This document shows, one piece after another, positions 40,720-50,519 of a stretch of 64,000 nt of DNA (position 1 is the first letter of the stretch; every line of letters begins with the position of its first letter). The translations under genes and the position numbers were made by a program. Location of the stretch: contig JAGWYN010000004.1 in NCBI GenBank assembly GCA_018969295.1, forward strand, positions 1-64,000. The letters run 5' to 3'. The notes beneath the pieces were generated by a model. It searched no databases. It worked only from the letters and a program-made list of their open reading frames with translations, and was not told where the DNA came from. This DNA comes from Chloroflexota bacterium. Its GTDB lineage: Bacteria; Chloroflexota; Anaerolineae; Caldilineales; Caldilineaceae.

Positions 40720-43440
40720 TCACAGTTCGTGCAGCTGTCCCTGGTCCAGATGTAAGCGGCGCCAGCCCTCTGCGTTCCAGAGTGTCTGCCAGCTGGCTGC
40801 CGAGACATCCAGCCAGCCACGATAGTGCGAGTGCGGATCGTCGGCGAGCTGCTGCGGTGCACCCTCCTCCACGATCCGGCCGTTGTCGAGCACGACCACC
40901 CGGTCAAACGTCTGTGTATCGGCCACATCGTGTGTGATACAGAGCAGGGTCGCAGTCCGCCAGTGCTGACGGGCCTTGGCAAGCAGCTGGCGTCGCTGCG
41001 AGGATTCCAACCCACGAAAAGGCTCGTCCAGGATGGCCAGACGCACGCCCGGACGCAGCAGTGCACGTGCGAAGCGGACCCGTTGTCCCTCCCCGCCCGA
41101 GATCAGCCCGCCCCCTTCCCCGAGCCCGGTCGACAGCCCCTCCGCCAGCCTGGCCACCACAGCGTCCAGGTCGGCCAGGGTCAGGGCGTCGTTCAGCGCA
41201 AACGTCTCCTGCTCCTCTTCGGTCAGTCCATAGAGCAGATTGGCGGAGAGCGAACGGTTCCAGAGCAGGACTGCCGGGTCGACCCAAGCGGTCATCTTGC
41301 GCAGAGACTGCAGGCGTGTCTCCGTCAACCTCTGCCCATCGACCCAGATTTCGCCCTGGGTGGGGCGGTGCCAGCCGAGCAACAGCCCTGCCAGGCTGGA
41401 TTTGCCAGCCCCGGATGTGCCCACCAGGGCGATGTGCTCGCCGGGCTCGATCGTCAGGTTCAGATCGTGCAAAATTGGATGGCCTGCAGCGACTGCGGTG
41501 ACCCCGCGCAGCACGACAGCAACGCCTTGGGTCAAGGGGGAATCCGGCAGAGCAGTCGGTTCTGGGGGGGCATCGGTTTTGGTCGGTGCCCCGAGCGGTT
41601 CCAGGAGACGCAGCAGGTGGTTGCGTGCCCTGGGATATTGCTGTGCGTTCGTGACAAAGGCCTGGCCCAGCACGGGCAGGTTCAGGGCCCAGTAAAGCAA
41701 CAACAGCACCCCGCTCGCCTCGCCGCCGCCGCCGATGTAGGAAAGAACAATTGCACAGGCCCCGCCGAGGCCGATCAAAGCAACCGATCCCTGCAAAAGC
41801 AGCTCGAGATTGGCCAGCTCGCGCAAAGCGCGCATCCAGGTGGTCAGCAACATCTCATGTTCCCGACGGACAACGCGTTCTGCGCTGTGCGAACGGATTG
41901 GCAACAGACCAAGCAGCGCATCCAAATAGAAGCGGCTCAGTGCGCTCGTATGGGTACGCACGCGCAGATCCCGTTCTCCGACGATCGGCTGTGAAAACAG
42001 AGCGACCGCCATCACGGCACCGAGCATGGCAAATGCCAGCAGAGCACTTTGCGGGGCCAGCCAGACGACGCCGATCGTTGTAAAAAGCAGCTGGGCACTC
42101 TGGCGCAGCAGGTCGACCCCGATCCCGGGCAGGCTGTGCAGCTGCGTCAGACTGTAGGCCCGGTACGCCATGTCAGAGATCAGACGGCTGTGAAAATAGC
42201 GTTCCTCGATTTGGGGGATTTTGGTCAGCAGGGCAATGCGCAGCCTGGTTTCGACTCGGCGCCCCAGCCGCAAACTCAGCGTGGTGAGAGCGGCCTCGAG
42301 CAAAAAAAGCAGAGTCGCAAAGCTGAAGATCCCCACAGCCAGCGTGAGACGCAGCGAATCGCGCACCAGCCAGGTATGGAAATCCATCAACCCGCGCAGC
42401 ACAGTGGCCTCCAAGGTGACGCCCAACGCAGCAACGAGCACAGCCAAGGCGAGCACACCCGGTGCGAGCAGGCCGTCGGCGCGCAGTGCGTCGAGGGCGG
42501 CACGCACCGGCGAAAGGGGCGGGGTGAGGGCTGCGCGCAGCCCTGGCAAGAGCATGGCTCTGGCAGGGGAGGGTTCGGCGCTCGGAGTCACGACGGGTTC
42601 ACGGCCGGTCACAGTCAGCAGCACCGCACCGCGCACGGTCAGCAGCTCTTCAGCGCTCTTCACCTCCTCCGCCGGTGTGGCTGGCAGCAGCACCGACCAG
42701 TAGGTGGCCGGGATCGTGGCTGCGCTGGGGGTGGCAGCGTCGGGTATGCTGGAGGCCTGTGCAAAATACCCTTCCACCAGGCGCACAATCTCTGCGGTCT
42801 CCGCCACGCCGCCGGCCATCACAAGCGCCTTGACAAACCGGATCGTGGCATCCAAAGCGGCCAGCGGTCTCCAGGAGGGATCCGCCAACGCCCGTGCAAG
42901 CAGGGCAGCAGCCAAAGAGTCGGAGAGCCCCAGTTGCTGCATGCGGGTACGCAAGGGGTCACAAAACCCCTCGCTGCCTGCCCAGGAACGCCACTCCTGG
43001 GCGGCCATCACAAAATGGTGTCGGTAGATAGAACGGGTGAGCTCGCTGCGTGTCAGCCAACGCCTGCCTTGTGCCGGGTCCATAATTTGAACCCAGGATC
43101 CGATCACCCGCCAGACAACGATGAAGTGGGTGGCACCGGTGGGCTGCAGCACGATCACCAGCGCAGGCAGCAGATGGGCGCTGGCGATAAAGAGATGGTC
43201 GACGGGGGCCAGCACCTGCCGGCAGGCCAATCCCAGACGGAGCGCGACATCTTCGACCGTATCGATCGAAGCCCCGTCCACATCGGTCTGACAGGCTTCT
43301 CGCAGACGGCCATAGTCGATGGGCAGCCCAAAGCCTTCCAGCAGCGCTTTCAAAGCAGCTGGCCCACAGTCCATAGCGGAAGTTTGCACGACTTCGGGCA
43401 CCCAGAAACGCCGCTCATTGGCGGCGATCGTTTTCTCCAC
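40720..43440 (-). CDS. ABC transporter with active-looking peptidase C39 domain
   Basis: A 906-residue bacteriocin-type processing and secretion transporter. The N-terminal C39 peptidase has Gln19 and Cys25 in VVQTSAMDCGPAALKAL, His105 in THFIVVW and Asp121 in QIMDPAQG, so the catalytic triad is complete. Family members cleave leader peptides after a double glycine and export the core. An unusual linker of about 200 residues (about 135-330), rich in Ala and Pro, separates the peptidase from the membrane domain. The NBD has Walker A GTSGAGKSS, signature ISGGEGQRV and Walker B AILDEPFRG. No precursor gene is adjacent; the 68-aa peptide at 10153-10359 is the best candidate substrate. The downstream ATPase and upstream fusion protein are on the same strand. 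Confidence 0.92.
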   Translation of the reverse strand: MEKTIAANERRFWVPEVVQTSAMDCGPAALKALLEGFGLPIDYGRLREACQTDVDGASIDTVEDVALRLGLACRQVLAPVDHLFIASAHLLPALVIVLQPTGATHFIVVWRVIGSWVQIMDPAQGRRWLTRSELTRSIYRHHFVMAAQEWRSWAGSEGFCDPLRTRMQQLGLSDSLAAALLARALADPSWRPLAALDATIRFVKALVMAGGVAETAEIVRLVEGYFAQASSIPDAATPSAATIPATYWSVLLPATPAEEVKSAEELLTVRGAVLLTVTGREPVVTPSAEPSPARAMLLPGLRAALTPPLSPVRAALDALRADGLLAPGVLALAVLVAALGVTLEATVLRGLMDFHTWLVRDSLRLTLAVGIFSFATLLFLLEAALTTLSLRLGRRVETRLRIALLTKIPQIEERYFHSRLISDMAYRAYSLTQLHSLPGIGVDLLRQSAQLLFTTIGVVWLAPQSALLAFAMLGAVMAVALFSQPIVGERDLRVRTHTSALSRFYLDALLGLLPIRSHSAERVVRREHEMLLTTWMRALRELANLELLLQGSVALIGLGGACAIVLSYIGGGGEASGVLLLLYWALNLPVLGQAFVTNAQQYPRARNHLLRLLEPLGAPTKTDAPPEPTALPDSPLTQGVAVVLRGVTAVAAGHPILHDLNLTIEPGEHIALVGTSGAGKSSLAGLLLGWHRPTQGEIWVDGQRLTETRLQSLRKMTAWVDPAVLLWNRSLSANLLYGLTEEEQETFALNDALTLADLDAVVARLAEGLSTGLGEGGGLISGGEGQRVRFARALLRPGVRLAILDEPFRGLESSQRRQLLAKARQHWRTATLLCITHDVADTQTFDRVVVLDNGRIVEEGAPQQLADDPHSHYRGWLDVSAASWQTLWNAEGWRRLHLDQGQLHEL

Positions 43441-43484
43441 GACGATGAATTCCTATCTTCTGCACTCTTCTACCCCAGCGTTGC

Positions 43485-44003
43485 CTAGGGAGCTGTAGAT
43501 CCAAGCAGAACAGCGCTGCTGTCGACCCCTTGTCCGGTCGAACGCCAGAGCAGCTGTGCTGGCGAGACCTCTTCCACGGCAACGGTCACAGAGCCCGAGA
43601 TCGGGTAGCCGCTCGAGAGCGTCGATGCGGGCCACTGCGCAGAGACCGTAGCGAGTGTGACTGCCAGTTCGTCGGCCGTGCTGCCAGTGTCTACAGAGAG
43701 CACCACCGCGGTCAGGGCAGGTTGCGCCGGCAACGAAGCTGCGGCCTCGGTTTTTTCGACGCGCAACACGGCAGACTGCCCGGGCTGCACCCGCCCAAGG
43801 AGGGTTGTCGGAAAGTAGGCGATCACAAGCCCGCGCCTGGTCACTGCGGCCAGAGATCCGGTCTCATACAGGCTGACCGGCGCCCACAAAAACCAGACCA
43901 GCCAGCACGCCAGCAAAACGAGCACACTGGCCGTTATCCAGAGGGTGGGCCACTCACGGTCGGCTTGCAGCGCACGGGTCGCCTGGGTGAAAGGCAATGT
44001 CAT
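43485..44003 (-). CDS. minimal membrane-fusion protein-like protein
   Basis: A 172-residue protein with one transmembrane helix (about 22-46) and a beta-rich extracytoplasmic part. The segment ETGSLAAVTRRGLVIAYFP resembles the start of HlyD/NHLM-type adaptor proteins, and the last strand region resembles the beta-barrel end. It is less than half the usual length: the long coiled-coil hairpin and full lipoyl domain are absent. Lack of an outer membrane partner in Chloroflexota would make the coiled coil unnecessary. It lies 45 bp ahead of the C39-ABC transporter and about 60 bp after the actuator-fragment gene, so it is probably part of that export complex. Confidence 0.6.
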   Translation of the reverse strand: MTLPFTQATRALQADREWPTLWITASVLVLLACWLVWFLWAPVSLYETGSLAAVTRRGLVIAYFPTTLLGRVQPGQSAVLRVEKTEAAASLPAQPALTAVVLSVDTGSTADELAVTLATVSAQWPASTLSSGYPISGSVTVAVEEVSPAQLLWRSTGQGVDSSAVLLGSTAP

Positions 44004-44061
44004 CTTGTTGTTTCAATCCGGGCTCCATCCCCGCGGACATCCTTGAAAATAGCAGTTTTTG

Positions 44062-44667
44062 TCAGACTCGACCAGATACCTCAGCCGCGATGCGCAGACT
44101 TCCCACCAGCACAATTTCCAACGCATGGACGCGGTCGCCTACGCTCACACGGTATCCGGCCACAGGAATGTCGACAGCCGGGTACTGAACCGTCAGGGCG
44201 TCCTGACGAGAGAGCACCCAGGCACTCCCTGTCGTGATGACCCCCTGCGTCGGGATCATCTCTCCGGCATCGACCAGGACCGTATCGCCTTGGCAGAGAT
44301 CTTGGACTCGCACCAGCGATTCACGTTCGACCAGCCAGACCCGTGCCCAATCTGGCGAGCCCCACGAGGTCTGCGCCCCCTGCTCGAACAATTCAAATTC
44401 CTCACCCGCTTCGTCGGATTCTTCCAGTGAGCCGGTGTTCTCCTCTGCGGCAGAAGAAGCTTCTGTCTGCGGGAGAGGCTCACTCTGCAGCCCCCGATGG
44501 CGTTCCTGATCCGGTTTGAAGACAGAATTCATAAAAAACAATCTGTCTGTCCTGGCTTCGATGGCTTGCCACCAGACCGACGACAGCCTGTTTTCGATTT
44601 GACGATAGCGCCAATAAATAACTGAAATGGCACTGCCAGTGATCAAATAAACACTCAAGACAATCAT
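44062..44667 (-). CDS. stand-alone degenerate P-type ATPase actuator-like protein
   Basis: About 201 residues from ATG 44667; a GTG at 44739 would add 24. One N-terminal helix (about 1-20) is followed by an acidic Glu/Ser-rich linker and a C-terminal domain of about 80 residues. That domain includes VQDLCQGDTVLVDAGEMIPT and QGVITTGSAW, which matches the actuator region of the two P-type ATPases in this window (QAGDTIVVGAGQVIPVDGMV). The catalytic (S/T)GE loop is missing, and there is no phosphorylation or nucleotide domain, so it cannot be an ATPase. It opens the operon of the membrane-fusion-like protein, C39-ABC transporter and ATPase, directly after promoter site C. The frame is intact, so it may be a functional regulatory or scaffold subunit rather than debris. 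Confidence 0.6.
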   Translation of the reverse strand: MIVLSVYLITGSAISVIYWRYRQIENRLSSVWWQAIEARTDRLFFMNSVFKPDQERHRGLQSEPLPQTEASSAAEENTGSLEESDEAGEEFELFEQGAQTSWGSPDWARVWLVERESLVRVQDLCQGDTVLVDAGEMIPTQGVITTGSAWVLSRQDALTVQYPAVDIPVAGYRVSVGDRVHALEIVLVGSLRIAAEVSGRV

Positions 44668-44777
44668 GTTCTTGGCCGGTTCACGGCAGGGTTTTACCCG
44701 ACGATCCGAACTCTGTTGTCTGCACCGAATGGTCTGCACCGAGTTGTCTTCACCGAGTTGTCTTCACCAATTCATCT

Positions 44778-44841
44778 GCCTATGCAGATGCCTATGCAGA
44801 TGCCTATGCCTATGCAGATGCCTATGCAGATGCCTATGCAG
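44778..44841. repeat. 12-bp tandem repeat in the predicted 5' leader of the export operon
   Basis: About five copies of ATGCCTATGCAG, one shortened to 6 bp, lie between promoter site C and the actuator-fragment start. No plausible coding frame crosses it on the minus strand. It would be in the untranslated leader if site C is the promoter. Confidence 0.8.
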
Positions 44842-44856
44842 AGTTTCTCATTCAAC

Positions 44857-44889
44857 AGTATAAGACCAGTCTATGAGTTAAACGTGAGT
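44857..44889 (-). promoter_or_regulatory. SARP-type promoter upstream of the actuator/C39-ABC operon (site C)
   Basis: Two repeats TGAGT (plus-strand reading 44874-44878 and 44885-44889), exactly 11 bp apart. A perfect TATACT -10 box on the minus strand (44862-44857) starts 16 bp from the start of the proximal repeat. It is identical in geometry to site D. The site ends 15 bp before the stop codon of the SARP gene, which lies upstream on the same strand. Confidence 0.7.
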
Positions 44890-44904
44890 GCAATATGAAC
44901 CGGT

Positions 44905-47046
44905 CTACGGCCCTGGGCCGCTGCAAAGAGCGAGCAGGCAGGTCAAATTTTCAAGAGCATAACTGCGCAGGGTGCAGGGCGGGGAGCCTGGTCGCTGCTT
45001 CAGGGCAGCGACCAGCTGCAGCAGGCCATCGATGAGCCGCTCTTTGCCCATAGACCGCTGCAGGCGCGCCAGCAACGGTTCAACGGCAAGGCCAGCAAAA
45101 TTTTCCCGCTCCTGCGTCTGGCTGGCATCCTCGGCGGCCAGACGGTAACAGTGGAGGGTCTCGCCGGTGAGCTGAAGGGTCAGCAGGCTCTGGTACAACT
45201 CCTGAAAAAGCTGTTCAGAGAGTTGGCAGCACAGGTATGCTCTTTGCAGGGTCCTGAGCTGAAACTGGCCGCCATGGATTTCGAGCAGGCAGGCGCGCAG
45301 CAGGCTTTGCAGCGCGGTGAAGTATGCAGGCCGGGCTGGGGGCAGGACAAGGAGTTCCCACAGCTGCTGGCTGGAGAGGGGCGTGCCCGCCAATGCCAGC
45401 CAGTTCAACAGTTCTCCTTCGAGCGGGGTCAACTCCGAAAGCTGTTGTTCGAGCAGAGCTGCAAGTTCACCGACCAAAAGCGCTTGTTCCTGCAAAAACG
45501 TGGCTACACAGCCCTCGAAGAGTTCGTCGATCGTCTGTGCGGCCAACTTGAGTGCAAGCGGGCTGCCGGCACATGCCTGATGCAGCTGCTCAAAATCAGC
45601 CTGACTGCCCTGCAATCCATGGCTTTTGAGCAGCTGGCAGCCTGCATCCAGCTCCAGCCCATGCAGGACAAGCCGTCGAAAACGGCCTGGGGTTTCGGCC
45701 TGGCCGTGGAGAGAGGGCCACTTGCGTGCCGTGACCAACAGCGTACACCGATGCGATCGTTCGCCAAAGAGACGCCAGAGCTGCCAAAATGCCAGACGGT
45801 CTGCAGGGCTGGCCCAGCCGTCTGGGGCAAAACAGCAGTCAAAATCATCGAGCACCCACAAAAAGGCACGCTGCTGCAGATGGTGGGCCAAAAGGTCCAG
45901 CTGGCGATCCAAGGTCGCCGGCAGGGGCACACTTGGGCGGCCACCCAGCAGGTCGATCCACTCTTTCAGGAGCAGGGGGAAGGGGAGCGGGCTGCGACAC
46001 GAAAAAACAACGACCCCAGCAAACAACGACGGCGTGGCCCCATTCGCCGATGCCAGCTGCACCAGCTGGTGCACCAGCGTCGATTTGCCTTCGCCCGCCA
46101 GCCCCACTACAGCTACGCACCGGCAACGTTCCACCAAAACCCATTGCTGCAGCTGCAGCAGTTCGTACTGGTACCCCCAAATGGCCGGGGGGGCCACCAG
46201 CGCCCCCCGATATTCTTGGGAATGGCCGTTGGCAACGGGGGGGGCGACAGATGGAGGAGAAGGGACCATACGTTCCTTGTTTGGTTGCACGGCAGGCAGC
46301 AGGGTGACCGTCGGCAGCACGTCGCTCTGCGCGCGGATCGTGTTGTAGAGGTTGACCGTCTCGTGGCTGGGCAGGACATCAAACTCATCCTGCAGCCGCA
46401 GACAGCAGAGCTCATACTGAGCCAGGGCAGCGGAGCGCTGCCCTGTCGCGGAGAGAAGTTGCATCTGCTGACGGTGGGCTTCCTCGGACCAAGGGGCCAA
46501 GGCCAGCAACCGCTGGTTGGCGGCCAGGGCCTCTTCGTACTGCTGCCGCTCCTGGTAGAAAGAGACCAGCTGCCGCCAGCCAGCCACGGCCTGTGTCCTC
46601 AGCTGGTCGCGCTGCTCGGCAATCCAGGCATCAAAGACCGGCGCGTTCGAGATCGAAAAACCGTCCAGAAAATCCTGGTTGTAGAGCCTGAGCACCTCTG
46701 ACCAGAGAAAGGGATCCTGTGTCCCCAGCTGTGCGGGCAAACTGAGAAACACCTCCACATCCAGCCAATAGGGCAGCTGGCGATTCAACCCCACTGCCTG
46801 GCGGGTGACGATCAAATAGTCGCCGATCGTCTGCCGCAAACTGTAGATCAGGCTGCGCAGATTCTCGCGCGCCTTCTGTTCGTTCACGTCTGCCCAGAGC
46901 AGATCCAACAACTTGGCACGCGGGCACAACTCTTTGTGGCTCGCCAGATAGGCAAAAAGGGCAAGCTCTTTGCCTACCAGCTTATGCGAAAGAGGAATTC
47001 CTTGCAGATAGATTTGTGAAGTCCCAAAAAAAATTGCTCGCAGCAT
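44905..47046 (-). CDS. SARP/AfsR-like transcriptional regulator with NTPase domain
   Basis: About 713 residues from ATG 47046. The N-terminal 95 residues resemble the OmpR-type winged helix of SARP proteins, and the next 150 form a bacterial transcriptional activation domain (BTAD) with TPR-like helices, including RDQLRTQAVAGWRQLVSFYQ. From about residue 290 an NB-ARC-like STAND NTPase follows, with Walker A GLAGEGKST and a Walker B-like FLWVLDDFD. The C-terminal 200 residues are helical and lack clear repeats. Such proteins activate biosynthetic clusters by binding direct repeats that overlap the -35 region. Four promoters in this window have just such repeats, making this the likely cluster activator. 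No matching repeat was seen upstream of its own gene. Confidence 0.9.
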   Translation of the reverse strand: MLRAIFFGTSQIYLQGIPLSHKLVGKELALFAYLASHKELCPRAKLLDLLWADVNEQKARENLRSLIYSLRQTIGDYLIVTRQAVGLNRQLPYWLDVEVFLSLPAQLGTQDPFLWSEVLRLYNQDFLDGFSISNAPVFDAWIAEQRDQLRTQAVAGWRQLVSFYQERQQYEEALAANQRLLALAPWSEEAHRQQMQLLSATGQRSAALAQYELCCLRLQDEFDVLPSHETVNLYNTIRAQSDVLPTVTLLPAVQPNKERMVPSPPSVAPPVANGHSQEYRGALVAPPAIWGYQYELLQLQQWVLVERCRCVAVVGLAGEGKSTLVHQLVQLASANGATPSLFAGVVVFSCRSPLPFPLLLKEWIDLLGGRPSVPLPATLDRQLDLLAHHLQQRAFLWVLDDFDCCFAPDGWASPADRLAFWQLWRLFGERSHRCTLLVTARKWPSLHGQAETPGRFRRLVLHGLELDAGCQLLKSHGLQGSQADFEQLHQACAGSPLALKLAAQTIDELFEGCVATFLQEQALLVGELAALLEQQLSELTPLEGELLNWLALAGTPLSSQQLWELLVLPPARPAYFTALQSLLRACLLEIHGGQFQLRTLQRAYLCCQLSEQLFQELYQSLLTLQLTGETLHCYRLAAEDASQTQERENFAGLAVEPLLARLQRSMGKERLIDGLLQLVAALKQRPGSPPCTLRSYALENLTCLLALCSGPGP

Positions 47047-47511
47047 CGTCTGGATCGACCACAAAACAGCGCACAGCCCGGCTGTTTTGATATTTCTTCA
47101 GATCATATGTGCATTTTAACAGAAAATCGGTTGGATAGGTACTAATTTCTCTGTCCAAAAAGGTTGGTTTTTTGACGAAAAAAATGGGTGACAGATCGTG
47201 GAGCGCTGGTCGTGTCCAGCCAGCAGCCTGAGCAGTCGCGAAAAAAATGACAAACGGCCGGCTCTGGTCGGTGAAGCAGAAACTTGGCAACAAGCGATCC
47301 TTGGTGTGCTGTTTGTCCAGGTTCAAAAGAATGGCAGACAACGAGGAACAGTTTCGTAGGATGACCCCATCGAGGATATAATCCTGACCCATAAACGAAG
47401 ACAGGCGGAGAAGGCTTCCAGCCGGGTCGTGAGTCCGGTCGAGGACACGAGAGCTGCCGCTGGCAGGCTTGTAGGAACAGGGTCGGTCAACAAAAAGACG
47501 GAGGAGTGAAC
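47047..47511. other. intergenic region between divergent regulator and gnd
   Basis: About 465 bp without a supported gene. On the minus strand an AT-richer stretch near 47110-47160, including TTAAAAT, could hold the SARP gene promoter. At 47249-47336 there is a stretch related to the 3' end of the tnpB relic at 56.9 kb. A strong GGAGGAG site at 47500-47506 serves gnd. Open frames crossing the region are short and have no recognisable similarity. Confidence 0.6.
47249..47336 (+). mobile_element. decayed right end of an IS605-type tnpB element
   Basis: The stretch beginning GGCTCTGGTCGGTGAAGCAG is nearly identical over about 85 bp to 56930-57000, where it encodes the last residues of a tnpB pseudogene (ALVGEAGTWQQA) and its flank. 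Differences are scattered substitutions. Upstream similarity fades quickly, so this is a 3'-end remnant without any coding capacity. Confidence 0.65.
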
Positions 47512-48963
<1,452 letters not shown>

Positions 48964-48966
48964 CCT

Positions 48967-50487
48967 GTGATGGCAGCCACGACTCTCCCGCTGACCCAGG
49001 CAGAAGCCCCCTTTGTGCTGACGATCGACGCCGGCTCTTCATCGGCGCGGGTGCTGCTCTATGACCGCAGCGGACGCTGCGTCGACGGGGTCGGAGAGCG
49101 CGCCTTCTACGATGTACAGGCAAGCCAACCAGGAGGGGCAGCCGAGTTTGAGGTCGACCGGCTGCTGGCGCAGATTGCCCGCGCGGTCGACGCTGCGCTG
49201 GAACAGGCGGGCCCGCTGGTAGCGCAGATCGCAGCGGTGGCGGTCGACACCTTTGTGACCAGCCTCGTTGCAGTCGATGCCCATGGACAGCCCCTGACCC
49301 CGCTGATGACCTACGCCGACACCCGCAGCGGCGAGGATGCGCTCTTCCTGCGCTCGACGCTGGACGAGCAGGCCGTGCACGAGCGCACCGGCTGCCTGCT
49401 GCGCGCCAGTTACTGGCCAGCCCGGCTGGCCTGGTACCGCCGAACCCGCCCCGAGCTCTGGAAGCAGGCTGCGCGCTGGCTCACCCTCGGCGAATATCTG
49501 GAGCTGCGTCTCTTTGGACACTGCCGAGCCAGCTACTCGGTTGCTTCGTGGAGCGGTCTGCTGGACCGCCACCAGCTGCTCTGGGATGGGCCGCTGCTCA
49601 GCTTTCTGGGGATCCTCCCCGGACAGCTCTCGCCGCTGGTCGACCGCGATGCTGCGTTGTGCGGGCTGCTCCCCCCCTACGCCGACCGCTGGCCCTCGCT
49701 GCGTCAGGTTCCCTGGTTTCCAGCTCTCGGCGACGGGGCGGCGGCCAACGTGGGCAGCGGCTGCAGCGGGCCCAGCCGCATCGCACTGACCTTGGGCACC
49801 ACCGGCGCGCTGCGCAAAATCCTGGCAGCCAGCCAGGCCCCCCCCGTGCCACCCGGGCTCTGGAGCTACCGGGTCGACCGCAGCCACCATCTGGTCGGAG
49901 GGGCCACCAGCGAAGGGGGCAATGTCTACGCCTGGGCACGCCGCTCGCTGGCACTGGGCGATCCAGCCCAGACCGAGGCGGCGCTGGCCGCGCTGCCCGC
50001 CGACAGCCACGGCCTGACCGTCCTGCCCTTCTTCGCCGGCGAACGCAGCCCAAACTGGGCTGGCAACGTCCAGGCAACCTTGCATGGGCTGACCTTGGCG
50101 ACGACCCCGCTGGAGATCCTGCGGGCCGCCCTGGAGTCCGTGGCCTATCGCTTTGCCCTGATCGAGCAGCGGCTGTGCGGCGACTCTGGCGGCGACTCTG
50201 GCGGCGACCGCCATCTGATCGCCAGCGGCGGCGCGCTGCAACAGTCCCCGGCCTGGAGCCAGATCTTTGCCGATGTGCTGGGCCGCCCAGTCGTGCTCTC
50301 GGCCGAAACCGAGGCCACCAGCCGTGGCAGCGCGCTGCTTGCCCTGCGCGCGCTGGGAGCGATCGACCACCTGGACGAGCTTCCTGCCGCCGACGGGGCC
50401 TGCTTCTTCCCCGACACTGCGCGACACAGCCGCTACCAGGCCGCCGTCGAACGCCAGCACCGGCTGTACCAACAGCTGATCGCTTGA
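48967..50487 (+). CDS. FGGY-family carbohydrate kinase, probably gluconokinase
   Basis: A 506-residue sugar kinase of the FGGY/actin-like ATPase fold. The phosphate-1 motif is LTIDAGSSSARVLLYD near the N-terminus, adenosine-side motifs include TLGTTGALRK and the second phosphate region VLPFFAGERSPNW, and the ATP-binding GGALQQSP follows. ERSPNW is found in gluconokinases and related xylulokinases. The start is GTG 48967 or the adjoining ATG 48970, 3-6 bp after gnd, so the two are coupled. Phosphorylation of gluconate would feed the dehydrogenase directly, which supports gluconokinase over xylulokinase. Two GDSGGDSGG-type duplications near residue 402 are a local insertion. Confidence 0.85.
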   Translation: MMAATTLPLTQAEAPFVLTIDAGSSSARVLLYDRSGRCVDGVGERAFYDVQASQPGGAAEFEVDRLLAQIARAVDAALEQAGPLVAQIAAVAVDTFVTSLVAVDAHGQPLTPLMTYADTRSGEDALFLRSTLDEQAVHERTGCLLRASYWPARLAWYRRTRPELWKQAARWLTLGEYLELRLFGHCRASYSVASWSGLLDRHQLLWDGPLLSFLGILPGQLSPLVDRDAALCGLLPPYADRWPSLRQVPWFPALGDGAAANVGSGCSGPSRIALTLGTTGALRKILAASQAPPVPPGLWSYRVDRSHHLVGGATSEGGNVYAWARRSLALGDPAQTEAALAALPADSHGLTVLPFFAGERSPNWAGNVQATLHGLTLATTPLEILRAALESVAYRFALIEQRLCGDSGGDSGGDRHLIASGGALQQSPAWSQIFADVLGRPVVLSAETEATSRGSALLALRALGAIDHLDELPAADGACFFPDTARHSRYQAAVERQHRLYQQLIA

Positions 50488-50519
50488 CACACCCCGCCTG
50501 GCTCTGGCAAGATAGAGCG

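Noticed and set aside
40608..41066. 152-codon minus-strand frame ending in VAPEVAPE repeats
   Set aside because: It overlaps the NBD end of the C39-ABC gene in another frame and has no start signal; the repeat reflects the 12-bp tandem repeat.
44666..44863. 65-codon Cys-rich plus-strand frame (CLCRCLCRC-like) that might look like a RiPP precursor
   Set aside because: Its Cys pattern is only the translation of the 12-bp ATGCCTATGCAG repeat, it has no ribosome-binding site, and it runs against the leader of the minus-strand export operon.
46982..47392. 136-codon minus-strand frame upstream of the SARP gene
   Set aside because: It covers the tnpB 3'-end remnant in antisense and overlaps the SARP start; the matching antisense frame at 56.7-57.0 kb is likewise a shadow.
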